DNA from: Woeseiaceae bacterium | GTDB lineage: Bacteria; Pseudomonadota; Gammaproteobacteria; Steroidobacterales; Woeseiaceae | Length of the DNA stretch: 64,000 bases | Assembly: GCA_030065915.1 (NCBI GenBank) | Contig: JASJCQ010000008.1 | Coordinates: forward strand, 1-64,000 | Direction: 5' to 3' | Shown: positions 9,251-17,848 of the stretch, in pieces | Layout of the letters: the number at the start of each line of letters is the position of its first letter | How positions within the stretch are numbered: position 1 is the stretch's first letter | Position numbers and translations under genes: made by a program | Notes under the pieces: model-generated | Databases searched by the model: none | What the model was told of the DNA's origin: nothing | Seen by the model: only the letters and a program-made list of their open reading frames with translations

Positions 9251-9955
9251 ATGGCCAAACATATCAATGCGGCCCCGGATGACTTTGCCAAGACGGTTTT
9301 GATGCCCGGGGACCCACTCAGAGCGCAATACATCGCTGAGACCTATCTCGACGATGCCAGGCGCGTCACCGACGTTCGTAACATGTGGGGGTTTACCGGC
9401 ACCTATCAAAGCCAGCCGATTTCGGTCATGGCGCATGGCATGGGCATACCGTCCGCGTCCATCTATGTCCACGAACTCCTAGGCGACTACGGTATCGAGC
9501 GCATCATGCGCGTCGGAAGTTGCGGCACGACACACCCCGATGTGAAGCTCCGCGACCTCGTCATCGCACAGGGCGCGTCGACGGACTCCGGTGTCAATCG
9601 CATGCGTTTCGGCGGCTATGACTACGCTGCACTGGCGACCTTCGACCTCGTAAGGAAAGCCGTTGACGCTGCCGAGCGACTCGACGTCCGCTATCACGTT
9701 GGCAATGTCTTCAGCGCCGACCTGTTCTACACCCCGGACCCGGACATGTTCCAGACGATGGCGAAGTACCAGGTTTACGGCGTCGAAATGGAGGCCGCCG
9801 GCATCTTCCCGATCTGCGCCGAGTTCGGCGCCGAGTGCCTGGCGATCTGCACGGTCAGCGACGATATTATCGGCGGCGCTGCACTGACGACCGATGAACG
9901 AGCCACGACCTTCGACGAGATGATCAAGGTCGCGCTAGAAACGGCGGTGGCCTGA
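9251..9955 (+). CDS. deoD: Purine nucleoside phosphorylase, DeoD type
   Basis: It phosphorolyses purine (deoxy)ribonucleosides to base and (deoxy)ribose-1-phosphate. The 234-residue length matches the hexameric trimer-of-dimers class. Family motifs seen are [15 protein letters not shown] (phosphate site), the RVGSCGTTH block, [10 protein letters not shown] (ribose/purine site) and CTVSDDI with the catalytic Asp. The frame is open from 9140, but homology to DeoD starts at MAKHINA; GAGG at 9242-9245 supports ATG 9251. One base separates its stop from deoC. Conversion of deoxyribose-1-phosphate to the 5-phosphate would need a phosphopentomutase, which is not in this window. Confidence 0.95.
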   Translation: MAKHINAAPDDFAKTVLMPGDPLRAQYIAETYLDDARRVTDVRNMWGFTGTYQSQPISVMAHGMGIPSASIYVHELLGDYGIERIMRVGSCGTTHPDVKLRDLVIAQGASTDSGVNRMRFGGYDYAALATFDLVRKAVDAAERLDVRYHVGNVFSADLFYTPDPDMFQTMAKYQVYGVEMEAAGIFPICAEFGAECLAICTVSDDIIGGAALTTDERATTFDEMIKVALETAVA

Positions 9956-9956
9956 C

Positions 9957-10892
9957 GTGTCTTCAGCAAGCGTTTCCCGCCTGCCCGGCGCAACGAGGCT
10001 GCCCGACCTGTCTCGTGTGCCGGCCGTCGACGAAGTCGGCGTCAACGAACGCGTCGCCCGCTTCCAGAGCCGCAGCATCAAGGCAAAAGCCAAGATCGAA
10101 GGTCTGAAGCTAACGCTGAGCATGATCGACCTGACGACACTGGAGGGCCAGGACACGCCAGGCAAGGTGCAGCAGCTGTGCCAGAAGGCCATTCACCTGC
10201 ACGACTCGATGCCGGGGTTGCCGCACGTAGCCGCGGTCTGCGTGTACCCGACAATGGTGTCGGTCGCGAAAGACGCGCTCGAGGGTCACGACATCAACAT
10301 CGCCTCGGTAGCGACCGCGTTTCCCAGCGGCATGTCATCTCTGGATATCAAGCTCAACGACACGCGCATCGCCGTGGACGCCGGTGCGAACGAGATTGAC
10401 ATGGTGATTTCCCGCGGTGCGTTCCTGGCTGGGGACTACCAGCTTGTCTTCGACGAGATCGTCGCGGTCAAGGAGGCCTGCGGGGACGCACACCTGAAAG
10501 TCATCCTCGAGACGGGCGAGCTCGGCACGCTGGATCGTGTAAGACGTGCGAGCGTGCTGGCGATGCACGCCGGCGCCGACTTCATCAAGACATCCACCGG
10601 CAAGATTCATCCGGCGGCGACGATGCAGGTCACGCTGACGATGCTGCAGGCGATCACGGACTTCTACTACGAAACCGGCCGCATGGTCGGCATGAAGCCG
10701 GCGGGCGGCATCTCCAGCGCCAAGCTGGCCTTGCACTATCTCGTCATGTTGCAGGAGACCCTGGGTAACGCGTGGATGACGCCGGAGTGGTTCCGCTTCG
10801 GCGCGAGTTCCCTCGCAAATGACGTCTTGATGCAATTGAAGAAACAGGAGACCGGCGTGTACCAGTCTCCCGACTATTTTTCCAAGGACTGA
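9957..10892 (+). CDS. deoC: Deoxyribose-phosphate aldolase
   Basis: It cleaves 2-deoxyribose-5-phosphate to glyceraldehyde-3-phosphate and acetaldehyde. The Schiff-base lysine is in ADFIKTSTGK (Lys211), and the second catalytic lysine is in MVGMKPAGGIS (Lys247). At 311 residues it is longer than the usual bacterial enzyme of about 220-260 residues; the N-terminal extension of some 60 residues is reminiscent of the longer DERA branch that includes the animal enzymes. It starts with GTG one base after the deoD stop. The two aldehyde dehydrogenase genes directly downstream fit removal of the acetaldehyde produced. Confidence 0.95.
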   Translation: MSSASVSRLPGATRLPDLSRVPAVDEVGVNERVARFQSRSIKAKAKIEGLKLTLSMIDLTTLEGQDTPGKVQQLCQKAIHLHDSMPGLPHVAAVCVYPTMVSVAKDALEGHDINIASVATAFPSGMSSLDIKLNDTRIAVDAGANEIDMVISRGAFLAGDYQLVFDEIVAVKEACGDAHLKVILETGELGTLDRVRRASVLAMHAGADFIKTSTGKIHPAATMQVTLTMLQAITDFYYETGRMVGMKPAGGISSAKLALHYLVMLQETLGNAWMTPEWFRFGASSLANDVLMQLKKQETGVYQSPDYFSKD

Positions 10893-10894
10893 TC

Positions 10895-12367
10895 ATGGCT
10901 ACGCCAGAGAACAAACTGGCTTTCGATGGCGGCTGGGAGTATGCGCCGGCCCCCGAAAGCACTGACCACATCTCCATCAAGAAACGCTACGAGCTGTTCA
11001 TCGACGGTGAATTCGTCAAGCCCGAAAGCGGTAAGTATTTCGAGACGATCAACCCGGCGACGGAAGAGCGGCTGTCCCGCGTCGCTGAAGCATCGGCCGC
11101 CGACGTCGACAAGGCCGTCAAGGCTGCGCGCACGGCGTACGCCAAGGTCTGGTCGAAGATGAAGCCCGCTGAGCGCGGCAAGTACATTTATCGCATCGCA
11201 CGGATCATGCAGGAGCGAGCACGCGAATTCGCGACGATCGAGTCGCTGGACGGTGGCAAGCCGATACGCGAGTCGCGCGATATCGACATCCCGCTCGCGG
11301 CCGCACACTTCTTCTACTACGCCGGATGGGCTGACAAGCTCGAGTATGCGTTCCCGGGCCGCAGGCCGAAGCCTTTAGGCGTCGCCGGCCAGATTATCCC
11401 GTGGAACTTCCCGCTGCTGATGGCGGCCTGGAAGATTGCGCCGGCGCTCGCCTGCGGCAACACGGTCGTCATCAAGCCGGCTGAGACGACGCCACTGACC
11501 GCGATGAAGCTCGCCGAAGTCATCGCCGACGCCGGCCTGCCGCCGGGCGTCGTCAATATCGTCACCGGCGCCGGCAAGACCGGTGCCGATATCGTTCAGC
11601 ACCCCGGTATCGACAAGATCGCATTCACCGGATCGACCGAAGTCGGTCGGATCATCCAGAAGGCGCTCGCAGGCACGCGCAAGAGCTACACGCTGGAGCT
11701 GGGCGGCAAGGCTGCCAACATCATCTTCGCGGACGCCGCGCTCGACCAGGCGGTCGAGGGCATCGTCAACGGTATCTTCTTCAACCAGGGTCACGTTTGT
11801 TGCGCAGGCTCGCGCCTGCTCGTGCAGGAGTCTGTCGCGGACGAGGTTATTCGTCGCTTGAAGGACCGCATGGCGACGCTCAGGGTTGGCAATCCGCTGG
11901 ACAAGAATACGGACATCGGCGCGATCAACTCGCGGCAGCAGCTGGAGACGATCCAGAAGTACCTGAAAATCGGCAAGGAGGAGGGCGCCGAGGTCTACCA
12001 GAGCGCCGCCCGACTGCCGAAGAAGGGCTTCTTCTGCAAGCCGACGCTGTTCACCGGCGTGTCGCAGTCGAATCGTGTCGTGCAGGAAGAGATCTTCGGT
12101 CCGGTGCTCGCTGTCCAGACATTCCGGACTTTTAACGAGGCGATCGCGAAGGCCAACAACACGCCGTACGGACTTTCGGGCGGCGTCTGGACCGACAAGG
12201 GTGCCAAGATCTTCAAGATGACACAGGATATTCGCGCCGGCGTCATCTGGGCGAACACGTTCAACAAGTTCGATCCAACGTCGCCGTTCGGCGGTTACAA
12301 GGAGAGCGGTGTCGGGCGCGAAGGCGGCCTTCACGGCCTCGATGCTTACCTGAGACTGGAGGCCTGA
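10895..12367 (+). CDS. Aldehyde dehydrogenase, catalytic half of a split ALDH16-like enzyme
   Basis: An NAD(P)-dependent oxidation of aldehydes to acids. The 490-residue protein has the full ALDH fold: IIPWNFPLLMAAWKIAPAL, the cofactor motif FTGSTEVG, Glu268 in TLELGGK and the nucleophile Cys302 in GHVCCAG, both at canonical numbering. It follows deoC by two bases with AAGGA upstream, so acetaldehyde from DeoC is the likely physiological substrate. The next gene, one base downstream, encodes only an ALDH nucleotide-binding-like half. Together (490 plus 286 residues) they match the size and order of ALDH16, in which a complete ALDH domain is fused to an inactive ALDH-like C-terminal domain; here they are separate chains. 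Confidence 0.9.
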   Translation: MATPENKLAFDGGWEYAPAPESTDHISIKKRYELFIDGEFVKPESGKYFETINPATEERLSRVAEASAADVDKAVKAARTAYAKVWSKMKPAERGKYIYRIARIMQERAREFATIESLDGGKPIRESRDIDIPLAAAHFFYYAGWADKLEYAFPGRRPKPLGVAGQIIPWNFPLLMAAWKIAPALACGNTVVIKPAETTPLTAMKLAEVIADAGLPPGVVNIVTGAGKTGADIVQHPGIDKIAFTGSTEVGRIIQKALAGTRKSYTLELGGKAANIIFADAALDQAVEGIVNGIFFNQGHVCCAGSRLLVQESVADEVIRRLKDRMATLRVGNPLDKNTDIGAINSRQQLETIQKYLKIGKEEGAEVYQSAARLPKKGFFCKPTLFTGVSQSNRVVQEEIFGPVLAVQTFRTFNEAIAKANNTPYGLSGGVWTDKGAKIFKMTQDIRAGVIWANTFNKFDPTSPFGGYKESGVGREGGLHGLDAYLRLEA

Positions 12368-12368
12368 T

Positions 12369-13229
12369 ATGAGCAGACTATCGGTCGCCAAGACCTACAA
12401 GATTTACATCGGCGGCAAGTTTCCGAGAACGGAATCCGGCCGCTATTTTCCTTTGCACGACAGCAAAGACCATGTCATCGCCAACATCTGTCGCGGCAGC
12501 CGCAAGGACTTCCGCAACGCGGTCGTCGCCGCTCGCAAGGCACAGCCGGGCTGGGCGGGTGCGAGCGCCTACCTGCGCGGCCAGATCATCTACCGCATCG
12601 CAGAGATGCTCGAAGGTCGGCGTGAGCAGTTCATCGCCGAGCTGAAACAGCAGGGCTCGACTGCAAGCGCTGCCGAGAAGGAAGTCGATGCGTCAATCGA
12701 TCGATTGATCTACTACGCGGGCTGGTCGGACAAGTACCAGCAGGTGTTCAGTGCCGTCAATCCCGTGAGTTCGTCGCACTTCAACTTCTCCGTGCTGGAG
12801 CCAACCGGTGTCGTTGGCATTATCGCGCCCGATGACACGAGCTTGCTTGGCCTCGTCTCGAACCTGGCGCCGTGCATCGTCGGCGGCAACACCTGCGTCG
12901 TTCTCGCATCGGAGTCGAAACCGCTGAGCGCGATCAGTTTCGCGGAAGTCTTGCACTCATCTGACGTGCCGGCCGGGGTCGTGAACATACTGACCGGGTA
13001 TCGCGAGGAGCTGACCGGCCAGTTCGCGTCGCATATGGACGTCAATGCGGTCGTGTACTGCGATGGATCGAGGAAGGTGGCGACGGCTATCCAGACGGCC
13101 GCTGCGGATAACATCAAGCGCGTCGTTTCGCGCGTCAATACCGACTGGGGCAAAGACGCGGCGCAGGATCCCTACCTGATCAAGCAGACACAGGAAGTCA
13201 AAACGACCTGGCATCCGATAGGTTCCTGA
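12369..13229 (+). CDS. Truncated ALDH-family protein without catalytic residues, C-terminal-domain counterpart of ALDH16
   Basis: A 286-residue protein that aligns with the N-terminal half of aldehyde dehydrogenases: YKIYIGGKFPRTESGRYFPL, GWAGASAYLRGQIIYRIAEML and TGVVGIIAPDDTSLLGLVSN resemble the cofactor-binding fold. The segments that would carry Glu268 and Cys302 are absent; the protein ends shortly after NIKRVVSR. GGAGG at 12357-12361 and the single base between stop and start indicate translational coupling with the preceding ALDH. It is in a different frame from that gene, so this is not a simple in-frame stop. It is unlikely to be a decayed gene, since the frame is intact and well conserved in style. 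A structural or regulatory subunit is most likely. Confidence 0.82.
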   Translation: MSRLSVAKTYKIYIGGKFPRTESGRYFPLHDSKDHVIANICRGSRKDFRNAVVAARKAQPGWAGASAYLRGQIIYRIAEMLEGRREQFIAELKQQGSTASAAEKEVDASIDRLIYYAGWSDKYQQVFSAVNPVSSSHFNFSVLEPTGVVGIIAPDDTSLLGLVSNLAPCIVGGNTCVVLASESKPLSAISFAEVLHSSDVPAGVVNILTGYREELTGQFASHMDVNAVVYCDGSRKVATAIQTAAADNIKRVVSRVNTDWGKDAAQDPYLIKQTQEVKTTWHPIGS

Positions 13230-13328
13230 ACTCGAGCAACCGGTAGCGGTCACAAGGATCAGTCGGACACGGCTCGGATTCGCTCTGCTCCGCAGGGCCG
13301 GGTCTGGGTTTTGAAATGGGAGAGTCTA

Positions 13329-14051
13329 ATGGGGGTATTGCGCGTGCGTATCGGTATTCTGTTACTGGCGGTGTTGGGCGTCTCGGGTTGCGCGTCCTAT
13401 ACGACGCCGGGCGGTCCCGTAGACCTGACCAGGATCCAGTCCGCGGACATCCGGGAGTTGATGTCTCGTGAGCCCGCTGCCGAATTCCCGGCCGGCCTGT
13501 CGTTTGCCAGGGTTCAATCGGCTGCCTACCGGTCGATGACGGCAGAGACCTACGGAAACGGTGCGTTCCTGATCGTGTCCAATCGCGAGTTCATGACGGA
13601 TGCGGCGCTCGAGACCCTGTCGGAGTGGGACGCCGTCCGAGGTGTTGCACCGCTCACCCGTTTATTGATTCCGGCAAGCCTCGACGATATCGACGACCTG
13701 CGCACGGCTGCGGCCAGGGTGAAAGCCGACGTTTTGATTGTCTACACGCTGGATACCGCCTTTCGCGTCGACGGCAAGTCGATTGGTCCGTTGAGTGTTA
13801 TCTCACTGGGCCTGATGCGCGACAGGGACACCGTCGTTAGCACGACCGCCTCCGCCGTGTTCGTCGATGTGCGCACGGGCTTCGTTTATGGGGTTGCCGA
13901 GTCGACGGCGACCAAGACACAGACGACCAGCGCCTGGGGCACGGTGAACGCGGCGGACCAGGGTCGGCTTGATACCGAGCGTGAAGCCTTCGACGGCCTT
14001 CTGCAGGAGCTTGCAAAGACCTGGCGAGGCATCGTCGCCGAGCACGGGTAG
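13329..14051 (+). CDS. Uncharacterised lipoprotein
   Basis: A 240-residue protein with a lipoprotein signal peptide (LLLAVLGVSGC; lipidated Cys near residue 21). An upstream ATG at 13311 is in frame, but GGGAGAG at 13314-13320 is correctly spaced for ATG 13329. The mature protein has an alternating alpha/beta pattern (FLIVSNREFMTDAALETL, ADVLIVYTLDTAFRVDGK, SASAVFVDVRTGFVYGVAES) like other small periplasmic lipoproteins that report metabolic state, but no named domain is recognised. It stands alone after the ALDH pair, with about 100 bases of non-coding DNA before it. Function unknown. Confidence 0.75.
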   Translation: MGVLRVRIGILLLAVLGVSGCASYTTPGGPVDLTRIQSADIRELMSREPAAEFPAGLSFARVQSAAYRSMTAETYGNGAFLIVSNREFMTDAALETLSEWDAVRGVAPLTRLLIPASLDDIDDLRTAAARVKADVLIVYTLDTAFRVDGKSIGPLSVISLGLMRDRDTVVSTTASAVFVDVRTGFVYGVAESTATKTQTTSAWGTVNAADQGRLDTEREAFDGLLQELAKTWRGIVAEHG

Positions 14052-14071
14052 GATTCGTCCGGCTACGCAGC

Positions 14072-14458
14072 CTAATCTTCACAAGGAGGTCGGCTGTCAA
14101 TCATGATCGCGTCGAGGGCTCGTTGCGCGCGTCTCGGGTTTTCCAGGTCGCCGGCCTCCAGCATCTCGCAGCCATCCTTGACCATGTCGTCGATACTGAC
14201 CGGATAGAATCGACAATCTTCCGGACGGTCTTCGTAGATGTCGCAGGTGAACTTGTTGCCGCCGTCGGACGACTTAAGCCACGGGCAGTGCTCGAAATAG
14301 TCTCCGGCCTCCGGATCGATCCAGAGTTTATCGCCGACGACGAAGCGAGCGATGTCGGGCCGGTAGGTTTCCCAGCGTTCGATGTCCTCAGCGGACGCTG
14401 ACAAGCCACTTCCGCCCCAGTTCTGGCAACACCGGCCGCATGAGTTGCAGTCCTTCAT
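14072..14458 (-). CDS. YkgJ-type cysteine-cluster protein (putative zinc or iron binding)
   Basis: The N-terminus carries MKDCNSCGRCC, the hallmark of the YkgJ/CxxCxxCC family, followed by CPWL, CDIYEDRPEDCRFYP and a last Cys near the end, giving the usual set of metal ligands. The frame continues upstream to 14512, but family members start just before the cysteine cluster, so I place the start at 14458 (128 residues). Family members are thought to bind zinc or an iron-sulfur cluster; the function is not established. It is transcribed toward the preceding lipoprotein gene and divergently from the next small gene. Confidence 0.8.
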   Translation of the reverse strand: MKDCNSCGRCCQNWGGSGLSASAEDIERWETYRPDIARFVVGDKLWIDPEAGDYFEHCPWLKSSDGGNKFTCDIYEDRPEDCRFYPVSIDDMVKDGCEMLEAGDLENPRRAQRALDAIMIDSRPPCED

Positions 14459-14581
14459 GCGACCAGAGTACAGCAATACGCGCAGCTTACGCTCGATGTC
14501 GCCGGTTCGCATTTCAAGCAGCGGACCGGGTGATAGACTCGACGCGTTGTCCGTACGCTTATCTACCAGGACCGATTGCCC

Positions 14582-14995
14582 ATGACGATTCGCATGAAGT
14601 ACTTCGGAACCAATGACGAAGTCAGTCCCGGCGATCGAATCGAATACACGACTTTACTACTGCGTCGCAGGAAGCAAGGCACGGTCGTGTGGATTCCGGA
14701 AAGGACAGCCCTCGAGCTCGATGCCGCTGGCAAGCAACCCGAGGACTGGTTGATCAAGTTTGACGACGGGACGTTTACCGGATGGATGTATCACCCGGAA
14801 GAGTTGCAGCCTCCGAAACGGCTGCGCTTGATGGCGCGGAGCCAAGAGTACGAGCCGGTTTCCAACGAAAAGCTCGAACGGCAGGACAATGAGATCTCGA
14901 GTCAGATGGGTGTGCTCGAACAGGCGTCAGGCTGCGCTTTTGTTATCCTGCTCGTCGTCGCCACTATCGTCCTGGCCGTGTCCCTGTTCTCGTGA
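14582..14995 (+). CDS. Small unknown protein with a C-terminal membrane anchor
   Basis: A 137-residue protein. The N-terminal 75 residues look like a small beta-barrel (RIEYTTLLLRRRKQGTVVWI, DWLIKFDDGTFTGWMYHPE), a pattern seen in SH3-like or Tudor-like folds. The last 22 residues (GCAFVILLVVATIVLAVSLF) form one transmembrane helix, so the protein is probably tail-anchored with its domain in the cytoplasm. A TTG at 14576 is also in frame, but AGGA at 14568-14571 is better placed for the ATG. No family name is recognised. Confidence 0.65.
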   Translation: MTIRMKYFGTNDEVSPGDRIEYTTLLLRRRKQGTVVWIPERTALELDAAGKQPEDWLIKFDDGTFTGWMYHPEELQPPKRLRLMARSQEYEPVSNEKLERQDNEISSQMGVLEQASGCAFVILLVVATIVLAVSLFS

Positions 14996-15097
14996 CGCCT
15001 GTCGCCACGGCCGCCTTGCTCCGAGCACGGACACCCGGAGCTGGCCAGCGATAGCGGGCCAGTGCCGACTGCCGCTCGGTTGAGCTGAGGACCAAAA

Positions 15098-15379
15098 ATG
15101 GATAACCAGACCGCTGCCCCGAACATTCTCGCGCTGTTGGACGCCTATGAGAAAACCCGCCTCCGGGACGCATGGACGCTTGCCGGATTCGCATGGCTTA
15201 CCTGGGCAGGTGTCATGTGGTCGGGCATCGGCTCAGATTTCACGTCCGGCGTGTTTATGGGCGTCTCCATCGTCGCACTCGCGAGGGCATTGCAGGCGCA
15301 GACGAAGCGCTCCCCGGAGGATCAGCTGCTTGAGCTGATGCGACGGCATGTCACTCGCCATCAGCAGCCGGCACAGTGA
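15098..15379 (+). CDS. Small unknown two-helix membrane protein
   Basis: A 93-residue protein with two likely membrane segments (AWTLAGFAWLTWAGVMWSGI and FTSGVFMGVSIVALARALQA) and a polar C-terminus rich in His, Arg and Gln. GAGGA stands just before the ATG. It precedes hslR by 46 bases on the same strand. No family is recognised, and the small size makes the call moderate. Confidence 0.55.
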   Translation: MDNQTAAPNILALLDAYEKTRLRDAWTLAGFAWLTWAGVMWSGIGSDFTSGVFMGVSIVALARALQAQTKRSPEDQLLELMRRHVTRHQQPAQ

Positions 15380-15425
15380 GCGTCGATGCCGCCAGCCAAC
15401 CCCGGATCTTAACGGCGTTTCGTAC

Positions 15426-15815
15426 ATGACCCAGTCTGCCGATTCGCTGCGTATCGATCGCTGGTTGTTCTTCTGCCGCTTCTTCAAGACGCGCACGAAG
15501 GCATCGGATGCCGTCGCCGGCGGACACGTGAAGCTGAACGACGAGCGCGTGACTCCGGGGACGCGAGTCAAGGTCGGCGACACCATTGATCTCGTGCGTG
15601 AACGGCTGCACTTTCGTCTGGACGTAACAGCGATTCCCGCCCGTCGCGGTCCGGCCGCCGAAGCGCGGTCCTGTTACGTCGAAGACGAAGAGACGGTGCG
15701 ACAACGCAACGAGCAGGTCGCGGCGCTGAAGCAGGACAGGTACCTGTTGCCGAGAACCAGCGGTCGCCCGGACAAGCACACACGCCGCAAACTGCGGGAG
15801 CGCAAAGGCCAGTGA
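15426..15815 (+). CDS. hslR: S4-domain RNA-binding protein, heat shock protein 15 (HslR)
   Basis: Hsp15 binds free 50S ribosomal subunits that carry a stalled nascent chain and helps recycle them. The 129-residue protein begins with the S4 domain: LRIDRWLFFCRFFKTRTKA, then VAGGHVKLNDERVTPGTRVKVGD. The C-terminal third is highly basic (RPDKHTRRKLRERKGQ), as in HslR. The frame is open upstream to 15348, but the S4 domain and family length fit ATG 15426. The stop is overlapped by the GTG of the next gene. Confidence 0.9.
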   Translation: MTQSADSLRIDRWLFFCRFFKTRTKASDAVAGGHVKLNDERVTPGTRVKVGDTIDLVRERLHFRLDVTAIPARRGPAAEARSCYVEDEETVRQRNEQVAALKQDRYLLPRTSGRPDKHTRRKLRERKGQ

Positions 15816-16423
15816 AAGAACCGCGTTCAGACATAGCCGTCGATGCTCCCGCCATCCGGTACGCTACGGATACATCGGCCTGGGCGGATTGGCAGCGGGC
15901 CTACCGGTTCGGAGTCTTGCTCATCCTGCCACCGGCCGGGATAGCCGAGGAATTCAACCGGCTGAGACAACGCTATGATCCCGCGTCGGCTGCGATCAGT
16001 CCGACGCACATCTCGGTGTCGAGACCGCTGGTAGCGGAACTCACGGACACTGTCCGCGAGGAAATCAGCGGGATTCTATCTGGCGTTGAGCCGTTCGAGC
16101 TTTACTTCGAGAAACCGCATGCGTCGCCCGACTACGCCGGTGTGTCATTTCCGGTATACCCCCAAAGTGCAATCGACAAACTGAAGCAGATCGTACATCG
16201 TGCATCCGTATTCGATAGTGCAGGGCACGAGCGAGACGACATTCCTGCCCACATAACCGTTGCTGAGTTCATTTCGATTGACGAGAGCCTGGCGCTCGCG
16301 GCAAGACTGGAAGCAAAGGCAACGAAAACGACGTTCACTTGCGATCGATTGACGCTTGTCGTGCCCGATGAGCATTTTCGATTTCGTGAAATGGCCAGTT
16401 TTGCGTTCAAAGGCGTCGACTGA
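15812..16423 (+). CDS. 2H phosphoesterase (2'-5' RNA ligase-like)
   Basis: A 203-residue protein with the two H-x-[ST]-x motifs that define the 2H superfamily: THISVSRPL near residue 67 and AHITVAEF near residue 149. Members hydrolyse cyclic phosphodiesters of RNA or nucleotides; the bacterial ligase-type activity is known for ThpR. The start is GTG, overlapping the hslR stop by four bases, so the two are translationally coupled. The pairing with an RNA-binding ribosome-rescue factor hints at an RNA substrate, which is an inference. Confidence 0.82.
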   Translation: MKEPRSDIAVDAPAIRYATDTSAWADWQRAYRFGVLLILPPAGIAEEFNRLRQRYDPASAAISPTHISVSRPLVAELTDTVREEISGILSGVEPFELYFEKPHASPDYAGVSFPVYPQSAIDKLKQIVHRASVFDSAGHERDDIPAHITVAEFISIDESLALAARLEAKATKTTFTCDRLTLVVPDEHFRFREMASFAFKGVD

Positions 16424-16454
16424 CTATGGGTCGCATGCGCCCTGGAGAAGGCTA

Positions 16455-17165
16455 ATGAAGACAATTGGATTGCTGGGTGGCATGAGCTGGGAGAGCACCG
16501 AGATCTATTACAAGCTGATCAACGAGGAGACCGCGCGCGTCCGTGGCGGGCTGCATTCGGCACCTATCGCCATGTTCAGCGTCGATTTCCAGGCGGTCGA
16601 GGCCCTGCAGAAGATCGGCGACTGGGACGGCGCCGCCGCCATGCTGGCAGGCAAGGCGAAGCAGATTGAATCGGCTGGTGCTGACCTGCTCTTGATCTGT
16701 ACGAACACGATGCACAAGGTCGCTGACGAGGTCTCGGCGGCGATTGATATCCCTCTGCTGCATATCGCGGACGCGACCGCCAGGGCGGTGCTGGCATCCG
16801 GTGTAGAGACTGTCGGGTTGCTCGGTACCCGCTTCACGATGGAGCAGGACTTTTATGTCGGCAGGCTCAAGCAGCATGGATTGTCGGTCGTTGTTCCGCC
16901 GGAGCCCGATCGGGAGATCGTGCACCGTGTCATCTTCGAGGAGCTCTGTCTCGGCGAGATTCGCGATGACTCCAGGGCACACTACGTAAGAATCGTCGAC
17001 GACCTGGCCAGCCGAGGCGCGGAAGCGGTCATTGAAGGCTGCACCGAGATCGGCATGCTGATCAAGCAGCAACATACCGCCGTGCCGCTATTCGATACCA
17101 CCGCGATACATGCGCACGCGGCTGTGAGCGAGGCGCTTGCTGATACTTGGAAAGCGATTCCGTGA
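16455..17165 (+). CDS. Aspartate/glutamate racemase family protein
   Basis: It interconverts L- and D-aspartate (or glutamate) without a cofactor by a two-cysteine mechanism. Both catalytic cysteines are visible: Cys82 in LLICTNTMHKV and Cys196 in IEGCTEIGML. The N-terminus MKTIGLLGGMSWEST is typical of the YgeA/AspR branch. At 236 residues it is full length. The frame extends upstream into the previous gene, but GGAGAAG at 16444-16450 and homology fix the start at 16455. It may supply D-amino acids or act on hydantoin-like compounds; the exact substrate is not visible. Confidence 0.9.
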   Translation: MKTIGLLGGMSWESTEIYYKLINEETARVRGGLHSAPIAMFSVDFQAVEALQKIGDWDGAAAMLAGKAKQIESAGADLLLICTNTMHKVADEVSAAIDIPLLHIADATARAVLASGVETVGLLGTRFTMEQDFYVGRLKQHGLSVVVPPEPDREIVHRVIFEELCLGEIRDDSRAHYVRIVDDLASRGAEAVIEGCTEIGMLIKQQHTAVPLFDTTAIHAHAAVSEALADTWKAIP

Positions 17166-17217
17166 GCGGCCAGACTCGGGGCGGGCCTCGTCGAGGCGCG
17201 ACGGCGACCGAGTGTCA

Positions 17218-17670
17218 TCAGTTCCGCTTCGTGCTCTTTCGCTTCGACTCGGTCGGAGGATTTTTTTGAATGTATCGGTGGCTCTCGACCAGCCTCAGGA
17301 GGTCGAACGCACTTAACATGCCGACGACCTTCTTCTCGTGAGTGACGATGACATGGTGGATCTTGTGATTGCGCATGACGCGCGCCGCGATGCTGACGTC
17401 CTCGTATTGCGGTATAACGAAGACCTTCTCGGTCATGATCCTGCTAATCGGTGAGCCCGGCTTGAGTTCGTGCGCGAGATCGGTTGCCGAGACGATGCCC
17501 ACGGGTTCGCCGTCCGTATTAACGACGGGAAGTGAGCCGATCTTGTTCCTGCCGAGGATCTTTCGAACGTGGTCGACACTGTGATGAGGCTCCGCTGTCA
17601 GGACGCTTTCGCTCATCAATTCACAGACTTTCGTATTCAAGGTTCCCCCGTTCGGCACGTTTTCCAGCAT
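17218..17670 (-). CDS. CBS-domain protein
   Basis: A 150-residue protein made almost entirely of two CBS domains: residues about 12-70 (CELMSESVLTAEPHHSVDHV ... GSLPVVNTDGEPVGIVSATD) and about 78-135 (IMTEKVFVIPQYEDVSIAAR ... VIVTHEKKVVGMLSAFDLLR). Paired CBS domains bind adenine nucleotides and regulate other proteins. The C-terminus is basic and probably disordered. It is a stand-alone gene, convergent with the racemase gene; no partner is evident. Confidence 0.88.
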   Translation of the reverse strand: MLENVPNGGTLNTKVCELMSESVLTAEPHHSVDHVRKILGRNKIGSLPVVNTDGEPVGIVSATDLAHELKPGSPISRIMTEKVFVIPQYEDVSIAARVMRNHKIHHVIVTHEKKVVGMLSAFDLLRLVESHRYIQKNPPTESKRKSTKRN

Positions 17671-17848
17671 GCAGCATCGGGCGAACCAAGTGGCTCAGTA
17701 GTTTCCGCAGCAACTGAACTGCATTCCGTATGGCGTGTCCATGAAAACTCGGGCACGTTCGAAGCGAACCGGAGAACAGCCTGCTAGACTGCGAACCGCG
17801 AGCGAATTGTTTTCAGCAAACGCGGCGTTGTATCGCCGGGAGAACCTT

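Noticed and set aside
8244-9302. A 352-codon open frame on the plus strand opposite the lipoprotein gene
   Set aside because: It is an antisense shadow: the minus-strand frame has a lipobox, ribosome-coupled neighbour and protein-like composition, while this frame is rich in Arg and has no recognisable domain.
11375-12391. A 338-codon minus-strand frame across the first ALDH gene
   Set aside because: The plus strand encodes a textbook ALDH with catalytic residues at canonical positions; the antisense frame is a by-product of GC-rich codon use.
12369-13229. Second ALDH gene as a pseudogene from a recent frameshift
   Set aside because: It has its own ribosome site (GGAGG), an intact 286-codon frame and a domain already missing the catalytic half, fitting a dedicated non-catalytic partner rather than a broken copy.
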